Below are positions 11,631 through 23,681 of a stretch of 64,000 nt of DNA, one piece after another. Origin of the DNA: Helichrysum umbraculigerum (Eukaryota > Streptophyta > Magnoliopsida > Asterales > Asteraceae); contig CATIUR010000004.1 in the NCBI GenBank assembly GCA_949592205.1, positions 86,527,337 through 86,591,336 of the forward strand, given 5' to 3'. The notes under the pieces are model-generated. The model saw nothing but the letters and a program-made list of their open reading frames with translations. It did not search any database and had not been told where the DNA came from. The position numbers and the translations under genes were made by a program. How positions within the stretch are numbered: position 1 is the first letter of the stretch; each line of letters starts with the position of its first letter.

Positions 11631-12212
11631 TGTTGGGACATAGATTGTGACAACAGATCTAGCTTGAAATAGGACTAGTGTAATTATTATTATGTTTGTA
11701 TATTGGTTTAGATTTGTAAATGAATATTTGTTTTGTTAGTGATATTCGTTAAACATATTGTTTTGCTAAGTTAGACGAATGTTAAATACGAAATAAATAA
11801 ACAGACGTTTGATGCGAGGCGAGTCGAGATCTCAGGTCGCAGCGAGTTGAGCTGTGAGGTGAGTTCTGAATTCGCGAGGTATCAGTCTGGTGAGCCGAGC
11901 TCCGAGTTGGGCTTGGGCTGCGAGTTGGACCGAACTCGCAGGCCCATGCGAGCCGAGCCGGACAGAACTATTTAAACGATTTTCCTTAGAAAATCGTTAA
12001 CAACTTTTGCATATTCAAAACCTGCGAATTCAATAAACCAGAGAAAAACATAACCTAAGGCTAGGCTTTGACGATTCGTTGTTTAAAGCTAAGTCTAGTT
12101 AAAACGCAATACGAACATATTCGTTGTTAGTAAAATAACACCGTATTGAGGGATTCCGCACCTTAATACTACAGATAACGAAGTTATTGATCCTAAAACT
12201 AGGGGACTTACA
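11631..12212. mobile_element. Solo LTR, 582 bp, probably Ty1/copia
   Basis: TGTTGGGACATAG... to ...GGACTTACA, flanked by the duplication TCCGG (11626-11630 and 12213-12217). The TGTTGGGA start is common in copia LTRs; TATTTAAACG near 11970 may be a TATA element. No internal sequence is present, so it is a solo LTR left by LTR-LTR recombination. It splits the chromodomain codons of the host element. Confidence 0.85.
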
Positions 12213-12325
12213 TCCGGTGGAATTCACGGCGCGGTCCGGAATTCACTTGGGAACGGGAAGACCAGATGCGACTCAAATACCCACAGCTATTCACAGACTC
12301 CACTCAAACCACGACTCTGAGCTAA
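12213..12325 (+). pseudogene. pol: 3' end of pol: chromodomain tail
   Basis: After the TSD copy the host frame resumes and encodes GPEFTWEREDQMRLKYPQLF and a short Thr-rich end, stopping with TAA at 12323-12325. The W..E..M...YP.LF pattern is typical of the chromodomain-like tail of plant chromovirus integrases. The intact arrangement is seen at 21820-21950 on the minus strand. Confidence 0.8.
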
Positions 12326-12348
12326 ATTTCGGGACGAAATTCTCTTAA

Positions 12349-12359
12349 CAAGGGGAGAA
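12349..12359 (+). other. Polypurine tract of the plus-strand chromovirus
   Basis: CAAGGGGAGAA lies immediately before the 3' LTR start TGTGACACCC. The same tract adjoins the 3' LTR of the minus element (21781-21791) and the gag-only element (about 40693-40703). Confidence 0.88.
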
Positions 12360-15319
12360 TGTGACACCCGACAAATTAGGGCAAAATTATTAGGTCCTAA
12401 TCACTTTGTAATACATGTAATTAGTTTTGTAATAGGCTAATTATGCGTATCATTATATATATATTTGAGAATATATATACACGTATGCGATTTATTTGAA
12501 TCGTGCATTTTCATATCGGGCGGATCCCGATACAATAATACGGACGTTGGTGAACTTTTCAATAAATAACATAAATCTATTTAGGGACTAAATAGTAGTT
12601 ATTCACATTGTATTATTATGTATTAATAATATACGATATAATGTACGTTTTATTTAAAACGTAACCAACACAAGTTAAACGCGCGAGACGCGCCAGACAA
12701 ACGAAATAAACCCAAATTATATTTTTGTAATTCATTGTTAAGTATTTTGATAAAATACTTTGGTTAAAAATATTACGATTACACACGTACAAATAAAAAC
12801 GTTTAAAAACGTTACACAATTAATTAAAACGTAAAACGATCGGGTAAACGAACACCGCACGGAACACAAACTTTTGGGAAAACAAAGTTGACCAAATCTA
12901 GCCATGGGGCCCACGAAAATCAACAGCCATGTATGGCTTGCCATACCCTTCAATCTCTTACAACTTACACCATACCACAACCCATTCCATCTTCATTCAA
13001 TTCCACACTCCACATCTCTCTCCATTCTTTTTCACCATCTCTCTCTCTCTAAAAACGGTTCTAAGAACCACCAAAAACAGCCACCTCCACCATCAAAAAC
13101 CACCATCAAAACCCCTTGGATCATCAAGCTCGTTTGGAAGGAAACGGTCACCATGCGAAGCTCTACGTCCCTTTTCGGATTTTTAAACCGACACTCGTAA
13201 GTTACCGACACCTTAAAACTACTATATTATGTTTATTTACATGTTAGTATGTTCATATAACTAGAAAATGTCCAAAACATAAGTCGAATCGCATTTTAAA
13301 ACTTGAAATCTTGAGTTTTGTTTTCTGCCCAGATTTCTGTTCTCACTACAAAAAAATTATATAAAAATCATTACAATATGAAATTAAACGTTTCTTAAGC
13401 CTAAAATGAAGTACAGGAAGTTATCTTTCCAACAAAATTAGTCTCGTGACTTTTCGACTCCGTTTACTACCCGAAAACATTTTTCTCCGGTGACATAGGT
13501 TACTGTTCCGGCGGACAGGAATTTTCAGTAACTTCTCGGGACTATATCTCGAGTTCTAGACCTCAAAAACGTGTGACACCACTTGGAAAATCTTGGTAAT
13601 TTTGTTATCTACAAAAAGTTCTTGTTTGGCTCATTCCATAAATACACCTATTTTTCCAGAAAATTATATTTGTGAGAAGTAGTCTAAATTCGGACTAAAC
13701 TGCACCCAGATAATTTATGAATTTTTAAAAAATATCAAACTACCTCCAAAACTCATGAAACAAATACAGATAGTACATCAGACATGTAGTAATGCTGTGT
13801 AAAAAGTTCGGAACGATTCGATAAGGTTTGCTATTTTAAATAAAAATTACAAATTCGGATGAATAGTGAATCCGAACTTTGACTTTCGGATGAATAGTGA
13901 CTCCGAACTTTGATTTTCGGATGAACAGTAACTTTGACCCCTTGACTTTCGGATGAACAGTAGTTTTGACTTCGAAAGTCAACTTTCAGAGTTGACTTTC
14001 GTTGATTTTCGGACTTTTATGCAAAAATCGGATTTTTGGAGTTTCGGATCAACACTTTCGGACTAAACCATACATTCGGACATACGTACATTCGGACCTT
14101 CACACTTTCGGATAAATAATCTTACTTTCGGATAATAAGCACATTCGGACACATACGTATATACATTCGGATATATGTATATACCTCCAGAAATAATATT
14201 ACAAACAAATACGTACCTTTACATATGTATGAACTTTTATAAGTATACAAAATAACGAAGCACATAATAATAATACTTTGAATTATTATTACGAAAACTC
14301 ACCAACGGGCCGTACACATTTTCAAAACACAATCAAACAGACAAACAAACCAAATGTATTTGGACATTACTAGTTGTGTGATCAACTAGCATAGGTGATC
14401 TTTTAAGATACCTACTCATTATTATAACATTGCGCGTTTAGAACGCCCGGCAGGTTACAGTCGTTTGGGCGACATCATATCTTTGTGCACCATCATTATT
14501 TGCTATTTGCAAACTCATCAGACTCAGGTGAGTCTCATAGCCCCGACTTTTACTGTTTTTACTCCCGGGGTGAGAATACATGCTCAGATTTGTTTTACAT
14601 ATGAACACAAGTACAAAATTTAATATATTGACTGCATGAGTTTCTTTTCACTAATCATGAAGTCCTCCACCACATAGTTTGTTAATATGGATTTAGCGCG
14701 AATGTTAGTGTATGGTACCATATGGGATTGACAATCCCTGTCCGGGGTAGTCGCGCTACCATGACTGTGATGTCAAATGGACACATTATCATTTGTTCAC
14801 ACGTGTGTTGATTAGGCACATGCAGGAGGCACCTCGCTCAGGTCCTTGAATGTGGATCCTGACACCCTCAGTTAAGATCGAACTATGGGCTCATGGCAGT
14901 AATATACATACTTATTTGATTGGTTTCAAATCACTATATTAAATCTTGTGGTTCATACAATATTATTTCAACATTACACCTGTGAGCTCACCAGCTTTTA
15001 GCTGACCATTTTAGCATGTATTCTCAGGTACTCAGCAGTAGTAGGACTGCTCAGGATATTATGTAGCTCGAGTCGCATACAGACACCAGGAGATTCCCCT
15101 GCATTTCTACATTTTGTAAATTAGATATGCCTTAGAATCTCTAAACATTAGTTACGAGCTTTTGTAAACATTACAACTTTGTAAAACTTTACATTATATT
15201 AATGTAACTTGTAAACGACGCATATAGAGTCGTTCATTATATATCTTGTGTGCTTTGATTTCCTTGATTAGTCGCACCCGATGTATGCTTCCGCTAATCA
15301 TGAATTTGGGAGTGCGACA
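12360..15319 (+). repeat. 3' LTR of the plus-strand chromovirus
   Basis: 2,960 bases, same ends as the 5' LTR, followed by the CAGGT duplication. By eye it is a few percent different from the 5' LTR, including two indels, so the insertion is not very recent. The candidate intron here is 13197-15027. Confidence 0.93.
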
Positions 15320-16262
15320 CAGGTCTATGCGACACTTATGTCTGATGGCCGGATTTTGAGTCGAAAATGAGTTTTCCGGCCGCCATTTGGTCCAAATCTT
15401 TTACCCAACCCATATTTGGACATTTTAAGTTTATATAAACAACAACATAGTGAAAATACAAAAAATAAAAGAGTTTCGAGATTTGTCGGGAATCTTACAA
15501 GTTAACGCCGGAGAATTCCGAAAAGGTAGAAACGTAGATCGTGAAGCCGTGGTTCTTTTCTTCCAAACGAGTGAAGTGATTAGATAGCGTATGGTGGTAG
15601 TATTTGGTGGGGGAAGTGGTGGTGATGGTGGAAGTGTTTAGAGAGAAAAAAGAGAGAAGAAAGAGAAAGGTGAAGTGGAAATGGGGTGGGGAGGTGATGA
15701 CCTCACCCCTTTTGCTGATTTTTCAGTGGGGTCCACAGTGTGGGCTTCACCAATTTGTTCCCCCGTGTTCGCGCTCCATGCGGTGTTCGTTTCCCCGGTC
15801 GTTTAAACGTTTAAATAGTTTTATGTACGTTTAATTATAAGTTTTAAAATACGAAAATTTATTAAATATTTTACTTGAAGTATTTCATTAATTACTTAAT
15901 AATTGGGTTATAAAATGTAACTTAACTTGTTTCGTTTTGTTTGCTAGTTTATCACATTAATCGCGTAGACGTTTATTTGTACGATACGAAATAATTACGA
16001 ACTATTATTAAAGTAATACTTTTGGATATAGTAGTGTTACTAAACAATGTTATATTATTTAGTAAAATTGTTCACCAACGTCCGTATTAAATTGAATCGA
16101 ATTACATTCGATTGAAACGTGCACGATTTAGCCCAATCGCGTAATTGTATATATTCACAATATATATTAATTGATACACAAATTATCCTAACATAGAACT
16201 AATTACATGTATTACAAAATGATTAGGACCTAATGACGAGTCCTAATTTGGCAGGTGTTACA
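15320..16262 (-). mobile_element. Gypsy LTR, proximal half (start side) of the LTR split at 3039
   Basis: It resumes the array of GCGACACT motifs after the CAGGT duplication and ends with the complement of TGTAACACCTGCCAAATTAG at 16262. It contains the CCATGCGGTGTTCG box (about 15775-15790) and, on the minus strand, a GTAAGA donor-like site near 15495. GACGA (16263-16267) should be one half of its target duplication; the partner lies outside the window. Confidence 0.75.
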
Positions 16263-16933
16263 GACGAGGACCCATTTTTTGCACAAAATACAAAAAACTA
16301 ATTTAGCAAATGTTTTAAAGATTTATTTGGTCATTATTTTAAAAAATATGGTTCAACAACAAATGTTTCTTCTAGTTCGGCTTCCACAATGTTTGGTTCA
16401 TCTTCTTCCCGCGATCCAATGATTAACTTATATAATACTTTAAGACAATAAAACCATAAACGGGCAAGGGATGATGGTAACCAAACGACCACTAGCGAAT
16501 ATGAGAGATATACCGGAACCTATTTTTTAAACACTATACAACCCGTTGAATTCGCACAATTCGATATTTTGGCTTGGTGGAAAGGGACGGAATCTCAATT
16601 TCCCGTTCTAACCATCATGGCCGAGATTTACTAACCGTTCAAGCTTCTACGGTAGCTTCGAAATCCGCTTTTTCTCTTAGTGGCAGAGTATTATCTATAC
16701 GAAGAACAAGACTTATACCGGCCTTATTAGAGATGTGTATTTGCTTGAAGGATCACTTAGACGCTGCAGAACGTATACAACTCACTTCAAGTCTTGAAGG
16801 TGAAATGGAATACGAAGGAGATAAACACGATATCGAGGTGGAAGCGGGTATGACAATATCACTTTCCGATGAAGAAATTGTTCTTGATGAAACTTCGCGA
16901 GAGGCTAACTCCGAAGAAGATTTCGACCTTTGA
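16263..16933 (+). pseudogene. hAT transposase, C-terminal remnant
   Basis: Readable segments match the hAT C-terminal dimerisation domain: DILAWWKGTESQFPVLTIMA, then RDLLTVQASTVASKSAFS, GRVLS and LLEMCICLKD, followed by an acidic tail ending at 16933. A 1-base deletion near 16620 separates the first two segments, and stops occur upstream (for example near 16300 and 16450), so it is dead. The N-terminal part is missing because the gypsy LTR ending at 16262 cuts it. hAT transposases are DDE-type cut-and-paste enzymes with a BED zinc finger, not visible here. Confidence 0.85.
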
Positions 16934-17029
16934 AGACTACGCATTTGAAGATGTTAGAAGAATTGAAGATTAATAAAAGTTGAAGATTTTGAAGATTATG
17001 AAGATTATGAAGACTTATTTGTTTCAAGA

Positions 17030-17480
17030 ATATTTTTATGAAGATTTAGAAGACTTTGTTCTAAGTTATTAGTATTCTATTGAATTTTTTTTTAAGATTA
17101 CGTTGTTTTTCCCTAAAACGCATAACGCTCGAAGAAGATTGAATTATATAGACTTTTTGTTTTCAATAATATTTTTATGAAGATTTAGAAGCCTTTGTTT
17201 TAAGTTATTGTTAAGTTATGTTTCCATTCCTAATGTACTAACATTCTATTGGGGAAAAAAATCGAAGAATACGTTGTTTTTCCCTAAAACGCTTAACGCT
17301 CGAAGGGAATTGAATTATATAGACTTTTTGTTTACAATAATATTTTTATGAAGATTTATAAGACTTTGTTTTAAGTTAGTGTTAAGTTATGTTTCCATTC
17401 CTAATGTACTAACATTCTATTGAAAAAAATCGAAGAATACGTTATTTTTCCCTAAATCGCTTAGCGCTCGAAACAAAAAC
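17030..17480 (+). repeat. Three tandem ~140-bp repeats downstream of the hAT transposase
   Basis: Three imperfect copies, each with TATTTTTATGAAGATTTA, a CATTCCTAATGTACTAAC-like part (absent from the first) and TTTTTCCCTAAAACGC followed by GCTCGAAG. They lie between the transposase stop and the AACCGG-rich stretch and are probably part of the hAT element's 3' noncoding end. Confidence 0.7.
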
Positions 17481-17489
17481 TGAATTATA

Positions 17490-17700
17490 TAGAAAAACCG
17501 GTTTTAAACCGGGTTTTCAACCCGAACTGGTTCCAAACCGGTTCAAACCGGTTATTATCGGTTTGGGTTTTTCCCCCTCCAAACCGGGTCGGTTTCGGGT
17601 CGGGTTGGTCAAAAACCGGTCTCCGCTCGTTGACTCAAAACCGGTTCGGGTTTTCGGTTCGGGTCGTGTTGAGCTAAAACCCGATTTTGTTCACGGCTAA
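17490..17700 (+). repeat. AACCGG-rich subterminal region of hAT element
   Basis: Dense copies of AAACCGG/CCGGTTT and CGGGTT on both strands. Short CG-containing subterminal repeats are characteristic of hAT element ends, where they bind transposase. The exact terminal inverted repeat and target duplication could not be fixed. Confidence 0.5.
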
Positions 17701-18114
17701 GGGTCACTGACTCACTGTACTTTGCAATCAAGTACATGAACTTCATGATGAACCGACACTAATATCCAATTTAGGAGCCCAATAGCTAATTGCAAGCTAA
17801 GTCCAAAAACATTCATGGGCCATGGCACACCCTTGCCTCTACATGGCTACCTACGGTACGTATATATGTAAACAAAAAATGGGAACGGTTACATAATCTA
17901 AATCAATTAGTTTAAATTGTTATTATGACTTACCAAATTGGTTCCCCTAATCAAAAATACAAAATTGTAACCGTTGAGATTTTCCTGCATAATACGAATT
18001 TTGAGGATAAAAGTTGATAATGAATGAGCATATCTTCCTTGGATTTCTTCAAGATCTAGATACTAGATTTTGAGTCTCTTTTGGTTAATTTTATATCTTC
18101 AAAAAACTAATCAA
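17701..18114. other. Upstream region of the LBD gene
   Basis: No ORF or repeat seen. AT-rich, with a possible TATA stretch (CGTATATATG near 17860). It probably holds the promoter of the LOB-domain gene, but no element can be fixed. Confidence 0.3.
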
Positions 18115-18602
18115 ATGAATTCAACTCGTTGTGCGGTTTGCAAGTATTTTAGACGAAGATGTCCTCCGGATTGCGTTTTCAAACCGTATTTTCCAAATAA
18201 TAACCCTCAAAAAGTTACTTGTGTTCATAGAATTTACGGTGCTAGCAACATTGCCAAAATGCTCGAGATAATTCATATATCTTGACCAATAATCTTGTTT
18301 AAAACTTGATTTTGACGGTTATAAATTAATATGATTTGTATATGTCGTAGGAAATCCCGGTACACCTACGGGCTGATGCAGTGGAGTCGTTGTACTATGA
18401 GGCCAAATTTCGAATTGAAGATCCTGTTTATGGGTGTGTTGGACTAATATCGTCTTTGTATCAACAAATTCATACAACACAAATTAAACAAGCGAAAGCT
18501 CAAGCGGAAATTGCTTTCCTCGATGCTAATGTGGCTCAATCCAAATCAACAAATGCTGCTGATTATGGTCTTGATGACCCTTCTATTTATTGGCTATACT
18601 AG
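18115..18602 (+). CDS. LOB-domain (LBD23/24-like) transcription factor gene, two exons, donor lost
   Basis: Exon 1 is 18115-18267 and exon 2 18351-18602, giving about 134 aa. Start MNSTRCAVCKYF; the C-block is CX2CX6CX3C (CAVCKYFRRRCPPDC), then the GAS-type block VHRIYGASNIAKMLE. Exon 2 begins EIPVHLRADAVESLYYEA and holds DPVYGCVGLISSLYQQI, the conserved DPVYG core. This matches plant-specific LBD DNA-binding proteins; the short length and KML spacing recall LBD23/24. The intron falls at the usual LBD position, phase 0. The acceptor is TCGTAG, but the donor reads GAG|ATAATT instead of GT, so normal splicing would fail and the frame stops 15 bases later. It may be a young pseudogene; an unusual AT-AG intron or a base error is possible. 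Confidence 0.72.
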
Positions 18603-18711
18603 AAGTCATATTACATACACTGCTTAAAATTGGGTACTTTGGTTGTTTACTTGTTTCGGATGGGTTGGAGTGTTGGACGTTGAAATCGGGCTAGATTGCA
18701 TGACAAGTAGT

Positions 18712-18759
18712 CAGGGGTGGAGCCATGTAGAAGGTAGGAGTAGTAGTTGCTACGGGTCC
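18712..18759 (+). mobile_element. Left end of a hAT-like MITE split by the 18760 element
   Basis: CAGGGGTGGAGCC... here and the complement CAGTGGTGGATCTAGG... at 56432 look like the two inverted ends of a small hAT-type MITE. The gypsy element 18760-56298 is inserted between them. No convincing 8-bp duplication is visible outside the ends. Confidence 0.4.
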
Positions 18760-21700
18760 TGTCGCACTCCCAAATTCATGATTAGCGGAAGCATACTTTG
18801 GGTGCGACTAATCAAGGAAATCAAGCACAAAGATATATAATGAACGACTCTATATGCGTCGTTTTAACAAAATACATTAATTCGATGAAAGTTTACATCG
18901 AATGTACCAAATACAATAGCTCGTGTTCGAATAAGAGAGATTTCTCCGCATAAATACTTATACAAAAAATATATTAATGCAATAAAATCTCTGATGTTTG
19001 CATGCTGACTCGAGCTAAGCTAAATCCTGAGTGCAAGCCTACAGCTGCTGGGTACCTGAGAATACATGCTAAAAAGTCAGCTAAAAGCTGGTGAGCTCAC
19101 AGGTGTAAAGATGTAATAATAATGTATGAATCACAAGATTTAATAATGTATGAAATCAATCATAAAAATGTGTATATTACTGCCATGAGCTCATAGTTTG
19201 AGCTTAACTGAGGTGTCGAGATCACAATCAAGTGCCCGATCGAGGTTGCCTCCTGCGAGTGCCTAATCTACACTCGTTATGAACAAATGCTAATGTGTCC
19301 GTTTGACCAGCAGTCGTGGTAGCGCGACTACCCCGGTCAGGGACTGTCAATCCCAAATGGTACCATTCAATAACATTCACGCTAAATCCATACTAACAAA
19401 CTATGATGTGGAGGGCTTCATGATTAGGTAAAACAACTCATGCAGTCAATATATCGAGTTTAGTACTTGTGTTCAAATGTAAATAAAAACTGAGCACGTA
19501 TTTTCACCCCTAGGTTAAAAAACAGTAAAATGAGGGGCTATGAGACTCACCTGAGTCTAGTGTGTTTGCAAAGCAAGCAAGTATGATGTTGTATCAAATG
19601 AGTGTCCGCAGACTGTAACATGCCGGGCGTTCAAAACGCCCAAGGTTATATGAGTGAGTAGATGTCTCAACAGACCATCTACGCTAGTTGTCCATCAACT
19701 AGTTATGTCCAAATGTTTTATTGTTTTGTTTGAGTTTTGAAAACATGTACGGCCCGTTGGTGACGGTTTGTAATAATAATCTTAAATTATTATTATTATG
19801 CGTTGTATCATTGTATACTATCAAAGTATATGTTTCGTGTATTGTATCGTCTTTAAGTATTGAAGTTGTGAGAGTTCGACACTTAGTGTGAAAACTAGTT
19901 TTGGAGTTTCTGTTTTATGCGGCACTCATAGCGTCACTTGTTGGCTATTAGCGACACTCAGGTAAGTGTCGCAGAAAATTGTAATCTGTGAGTTATTGGC
20001 GTCACTTGTTAAGTGTCGCATATAAGGCGTCACTAGGTATGGCGTCACTAAGGTAAGTGTCGCTAACAATTGAATTTTGGCATAACAGGCGTCACTTAAT
20101 GGAGTGTCGCATAAACCACTTGGTTCATGCGTCACTCGGGTCTGGTCAGATTTTGGCTAAGTCAAAAACGTGGTCAACTATGACGGTTTGACCCGAGGAT
20201 TTTATCCAAGTCATTTATCTGTTCATAGAGTTTATAAAATGTGTCGGTTCGTGTCAGAGTCATTCCGTGGTGTCGGTTTTTAAAAACGCATGTTCAAACT
20301 TCAAAGATTCATATTTTCGGTTTTGTCGGTTTACTTCGCCACTCGATTTCACTAACTTCTGGTCCAAAGTAATGTTCACAATTTTTACCAACTGATCATG
20401 TGTGTGTCTAGTTTATAACCTGATTTTTCCAAGATCTATAATGTCCATTTAGATAGATAATAAATTTTGCGAAAGAACCGTACTCGGTTTTCGACAACCA
20501 TCAGACCAGTCGCATAGATCGGATTATTCACAAAAATACGTACGGATCTAGAAAAAGTGTAAAACACGAAAGTTGTTGCTCTTTTCAATACGCAACTTTT
20601 AAAAAAAATTCGTTGTCTAACTCTTAATAGAACTCAAGTTATGGCCGATTTTGTAGACTGATTTTATGAAGACAGATTCTGTCACTTTTTGCATGTTCAT
20701 GTATAAATTATAAAAACGATTTTAAGCTTATTCTTGGATATAAACATGTTAGATGATCAACATAGCATACAAATCAGTAGCAAATAAGTGAGTTTGTCAT
20801 GGGATGAAGGTTTTCTTACAATAAGATTGATGACCAAAAGGAGAAAATGAAGATGGAGTGGTTAATCCTAGTTCCCTTCTTGTGACCCTTTCTTCAAGTT
20901 GATAGTATTTTAATGGTGATTCAAGGGGTGTTTGGGGCTGCTGATTTTCAGAGAGAAAAAGGGGAGAAAAGGAGTAAAAAAATGATGAAATGAGTTGAGT
21001 GTAAAATGGAGTGTGAAGTGAGGGTTGAGTAAAATGGAAGGAAGATAGGGGAAATGATCATTTTCACATGGGGTGGTGGGAATGGCTTATGGGGGCCCAC
21101 TCAAGTGTGGGTCTCCAAATTTTCACTCCTTAATTTGTGTTCCGTGCGGTGTTCGTTTTCTCGCCCATTTCGACGTTTATTTAGACGTTAAACGTTTTAT
21201 ACACGTGTTTTAGATAACGATTCAATTCTCGATATTTTTGATTGAAGTATTCATTAAAATACTTAAAAATATTTATAAAAATGTTCCGTTTATTTATTGA
21301 CCTCGATTTGCGTGATCGTTTCACAGAGGTTTAATCGCGTGACGTTTAAACTAGACGTTTTTGATATCGACTCAAGATACGATATTTTTAATGAAAGTTT
21401 TACTCGAAATGATATATTTTAAACTTATAAAAGATATTTTGGTTTTCATTCGATTGTCGGGCGCGTTTTGCGCGTTTTCGTCGCGTTTGTGATACTTTAT
21501 ACGATACGTTTTACATGTTAAATATTATCGACATAATATTTAGAGATTTTTTAGTTTCTTAAATAATTTCACATTATTTAATATTTTGTTCACCAACGTC
21601 CGTATTAATGATGTCGGAATCCATCCGAATATGTAAATGCACGATTTAACCAAATCGCATGCGTGTGTATATACAATAAATATATCAATACACATAATGA

Positions 21701-21780
21701 TACATATAATTAATCCTAATTACATGTATTAACAAAATGATTAGGCACTAATAACTAGCCCTAATTTGTTGGGTGTCACA
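18760..21780 (-). repeat. 3' LTR of the minus-strand chromovirus
   Basis: 3,021 bases. Very similar to the 5' LTR; a visible difference is a ~16-bp GGTTTTGGTGGGGGCC-like gain in the 5' LTR near 55600. Holds the GTGCGGTGTTCG box (about 21143-21154), a CT-rich leader, and a candidate intron on the minus strand, 20819 to 19056. Confidence 0.93.
19911..20160. repeat. GCGTCACT / AGTGTCGC stem-loop array in LTR
   Basis: About ten motifs in alternating orientation. GCGACACTCAGGTAAGTGTC followed by GC near 19953 forms a perfect 8-bp stem (GCGACACT with AGTGTCGC). The 5' LTR has the same array at 54415-54655 with a few substitutions. Confidence 0.8.
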
Positions 21781-21791
21781 TTCTCCCCTTG
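21781..21791 (-). other. Polypurine tract of the minus-strand chromovirus
   Basis: On the minus strand ACAAGGGGAGAA precedes the LTR start TGTGACACCC; TTTCGGGACGAAATT lies just upstream, as in the plus-strand element. Confidence 0.88.
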
Positions 21792-21819
21792 TTAACAGAA
21801 TTTCGTCCCGAAATTTAGC

Positions 21820-23681
21820 TCAAGTCGTGTTTTGAGTGGAGTCTGTGAAAAGCTGTGGGTATTTGAGTCGCATTTGGTCTTCCCGTTCCCAAGTGAATTC
21901 CGGACCACACCGCGAATTCCACCGGACTTTAACGATGGGAATACAACTTTGTTTCAGCTGTTTGACCTCACGGTCCATGATTTCTGCTGGTGTCTCGACA
22001 AAATGGAGTTTATCATCGATGTGGATTTCGTCGAGAGGAATAATGAGTGTCTCATCAGACAGGCATTTCTTAAGGTTAGAAATGTGAAAAGTGGGATGCA
22101 CGCTGCTGAGCTCGGGTGGCAGCTGCAATCGATATGCCACTGGACCAATCCTTTCAAGGATCTCAAAAGGTCCAATGTACCTGGGATTCAATTTCCCGCT
22201 TTTGCCGAAGCGGATGACACCTTTCCAAGGTGATACTTTAAGAAGGACTCGATCCCCAACTTGGAACTCGAGATGTTTGCGTCTCACGTCAGCATAACTC
22301 TTCTGACGATCACGTGCGGCTTTCAGCCGGTTTTGGATGCTAACGATTTTCTCGGTGGTTTCATGGATGAGTTCAGGACCAGTGAGTTGGCTGTCTCCCA
22401 CTTCGGTCCAACAAATAGGTGATCGGCACTTACGACCGTACAGTGCCTCGAATGGTGCAGCTCCAATACTGGTATGGTAGCTGTTGTTGTACGAAAATTC
22501 GCATAACGGTAAATGAGTTTCCCAATTTGCACCGAAGTCAACTACGCAGGCTCGTAGCATGTCTTCTAGTGTTTGAATGGTTCGTTCACTTTGGCCATCG
22601 GTTTGAGGATGATATGCAGTACTCATATCCAGACGAGTACCCAATGATTTCTGAAGTGATTGCCAAAAGTGAGATGTGAAACGACTATCTCTATCGGAGA
22701 TAATCGTGATGGGAACGCCGTGTCGGGAAATGATTTCCTTGAGATAGATTCGTGTAAGGCGTTCCATTTTATCGGTTTCTTTGATTGCAAGGAAATGAGC
22801 AGATTTGGTGAGACGATCGATAATCACCCAAATGGTGTCGCAACCGCTTGATGTCCTTGGGAGTTTTGTGATGAAGTCCATAGTGATCTGCTCCCATTTC
22901 CATTGTGGGATTTCTGGTTGTTGTAACAAACCGGAGGGTTTCTGATATTCGGCTTTGACCTTTGAGCAAGTAAGGCACTTGCTGACGTATAATGCGATTT
23001 CAGCTTTCATGTTTGGCCACCAATATAACTCTTTGATGCCGTGATACATCTTGTCGGATCCAGGATGTATAGATTATTTGGACTTGTGAGCTTCATCCAT
23101 CGCCAAGTCGCGTAGGTTCCCAAAACAGGGTAACCAGATTCGGTTTGAGAAGTATTTAACTCCGTTGGGTTTGGTTTCAAATTGTTTCTCCATGTTGCGC
23201 AAGGCTTCGTTTTTGATGTTTTCAGGTTTCAATGCTTCAAGTTGAGCGGTAATAATTTGAATGATAAGATCATTGTGAATTGTAATACTGAGTGCTCGGA
23301 CTCGAAGAGGTTTAGCGCGTTCTTTTCGACTAAGGGCATCGGCAACAACGTTTGCTTTGCCCGGATGGTATTTGATTTCGCAGTCATAATCAGTAAGCAA
23401 CTCGACCCAGCGACGTTGCCTCATGTTTAGATCCTTTTGATCGAAGATATGCTGGAGACTTTTATGATCGGTAAAGATGGTGCACTTAGTGCCATAGAGA
23501 TAGTGTCTCCAAATTTTGAGTGCAAAGACGACAGCTCCAAGTTCAATGTCATGAGTGGTGTAGTTCTTTTCGTGGATTTTGAGCTGTCGATAGGCGTAGG
23601 CAATGACCTTGTCTAGTTGCATCAACACGCAACCGAGACCTTGGTGTGAAGCATCGCAGTATACCACGAAGTCATCAGTGC
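21820..23681 (-). pseudogene. pol: RNase H and integrase-chromodomain part of pol, one stop
   Basis: In minus sense the frame enters at the Athila-like insertion (23681). RNase H shows YCDASHQGLGCVLMQ and TDHKSLQHIFDQK. A TAA at 23076-23074 replaces the Tyr codon before SIHPGSDKMYHG. Integrase then follows: zinc-binding region with CLTCSK, catalytic core MDFITKLP / ISDRDSRFTSHF / YHPQTDGQSERTIQ, the GPY/F-like module and the chromodomain-type tail GPEFTWEREDQMRLKYPQLF, ending at 21820. One point mutation separates this from an open frame. Integrase would insert cDNA and the tail may direct chromatin targeting. Confidence 0.9.

Larger units (their letters stand above)
3040..15319 (+). mobile_element. 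Complete Ty3/gypsy chromovirus (Tekay type), coding region degenerate
   Basis: It runs from TGTGACACCC to GTGCGACA and is bracketed by the 5-bp duplication CAGGT (3035-3039 and 15320-15324). Order: 5' LTR 3040-5977, tRNA-iMet primer site 5981-5992, extra ORF 6306-7028, gag-protease 7291-8757, RT-RNase H-integrase to 11630, solo-LTR insertion 11631-12212, chromodomain end to 12325, polypurine tract 12349-12359, 3' LTR 12360-15319. Gag-pol order and the IN C-terminus with a chromodomain-like tail place it in the chromoviruses. Removing the solo LTR and one duplication gives about 11.7 kb, close to the net length of the minus-strand relative at 18760. Many stops and frameshifts make it non-autonomous now. 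Confidence 0.93.

Noticed and set aside
15604..15834. 76-codon frame MVGEVVVMVEVF
   Set aside because: Lies antisense in the pyrimidine-rich leader of an LTR; its composition reflects GA/GT-rich simple sequence.
18643..18840. 65-codon frame after the LBD gene
   Set aside because: Runs from 3' flank through the MITE fragment into the LTR; a chance frame.
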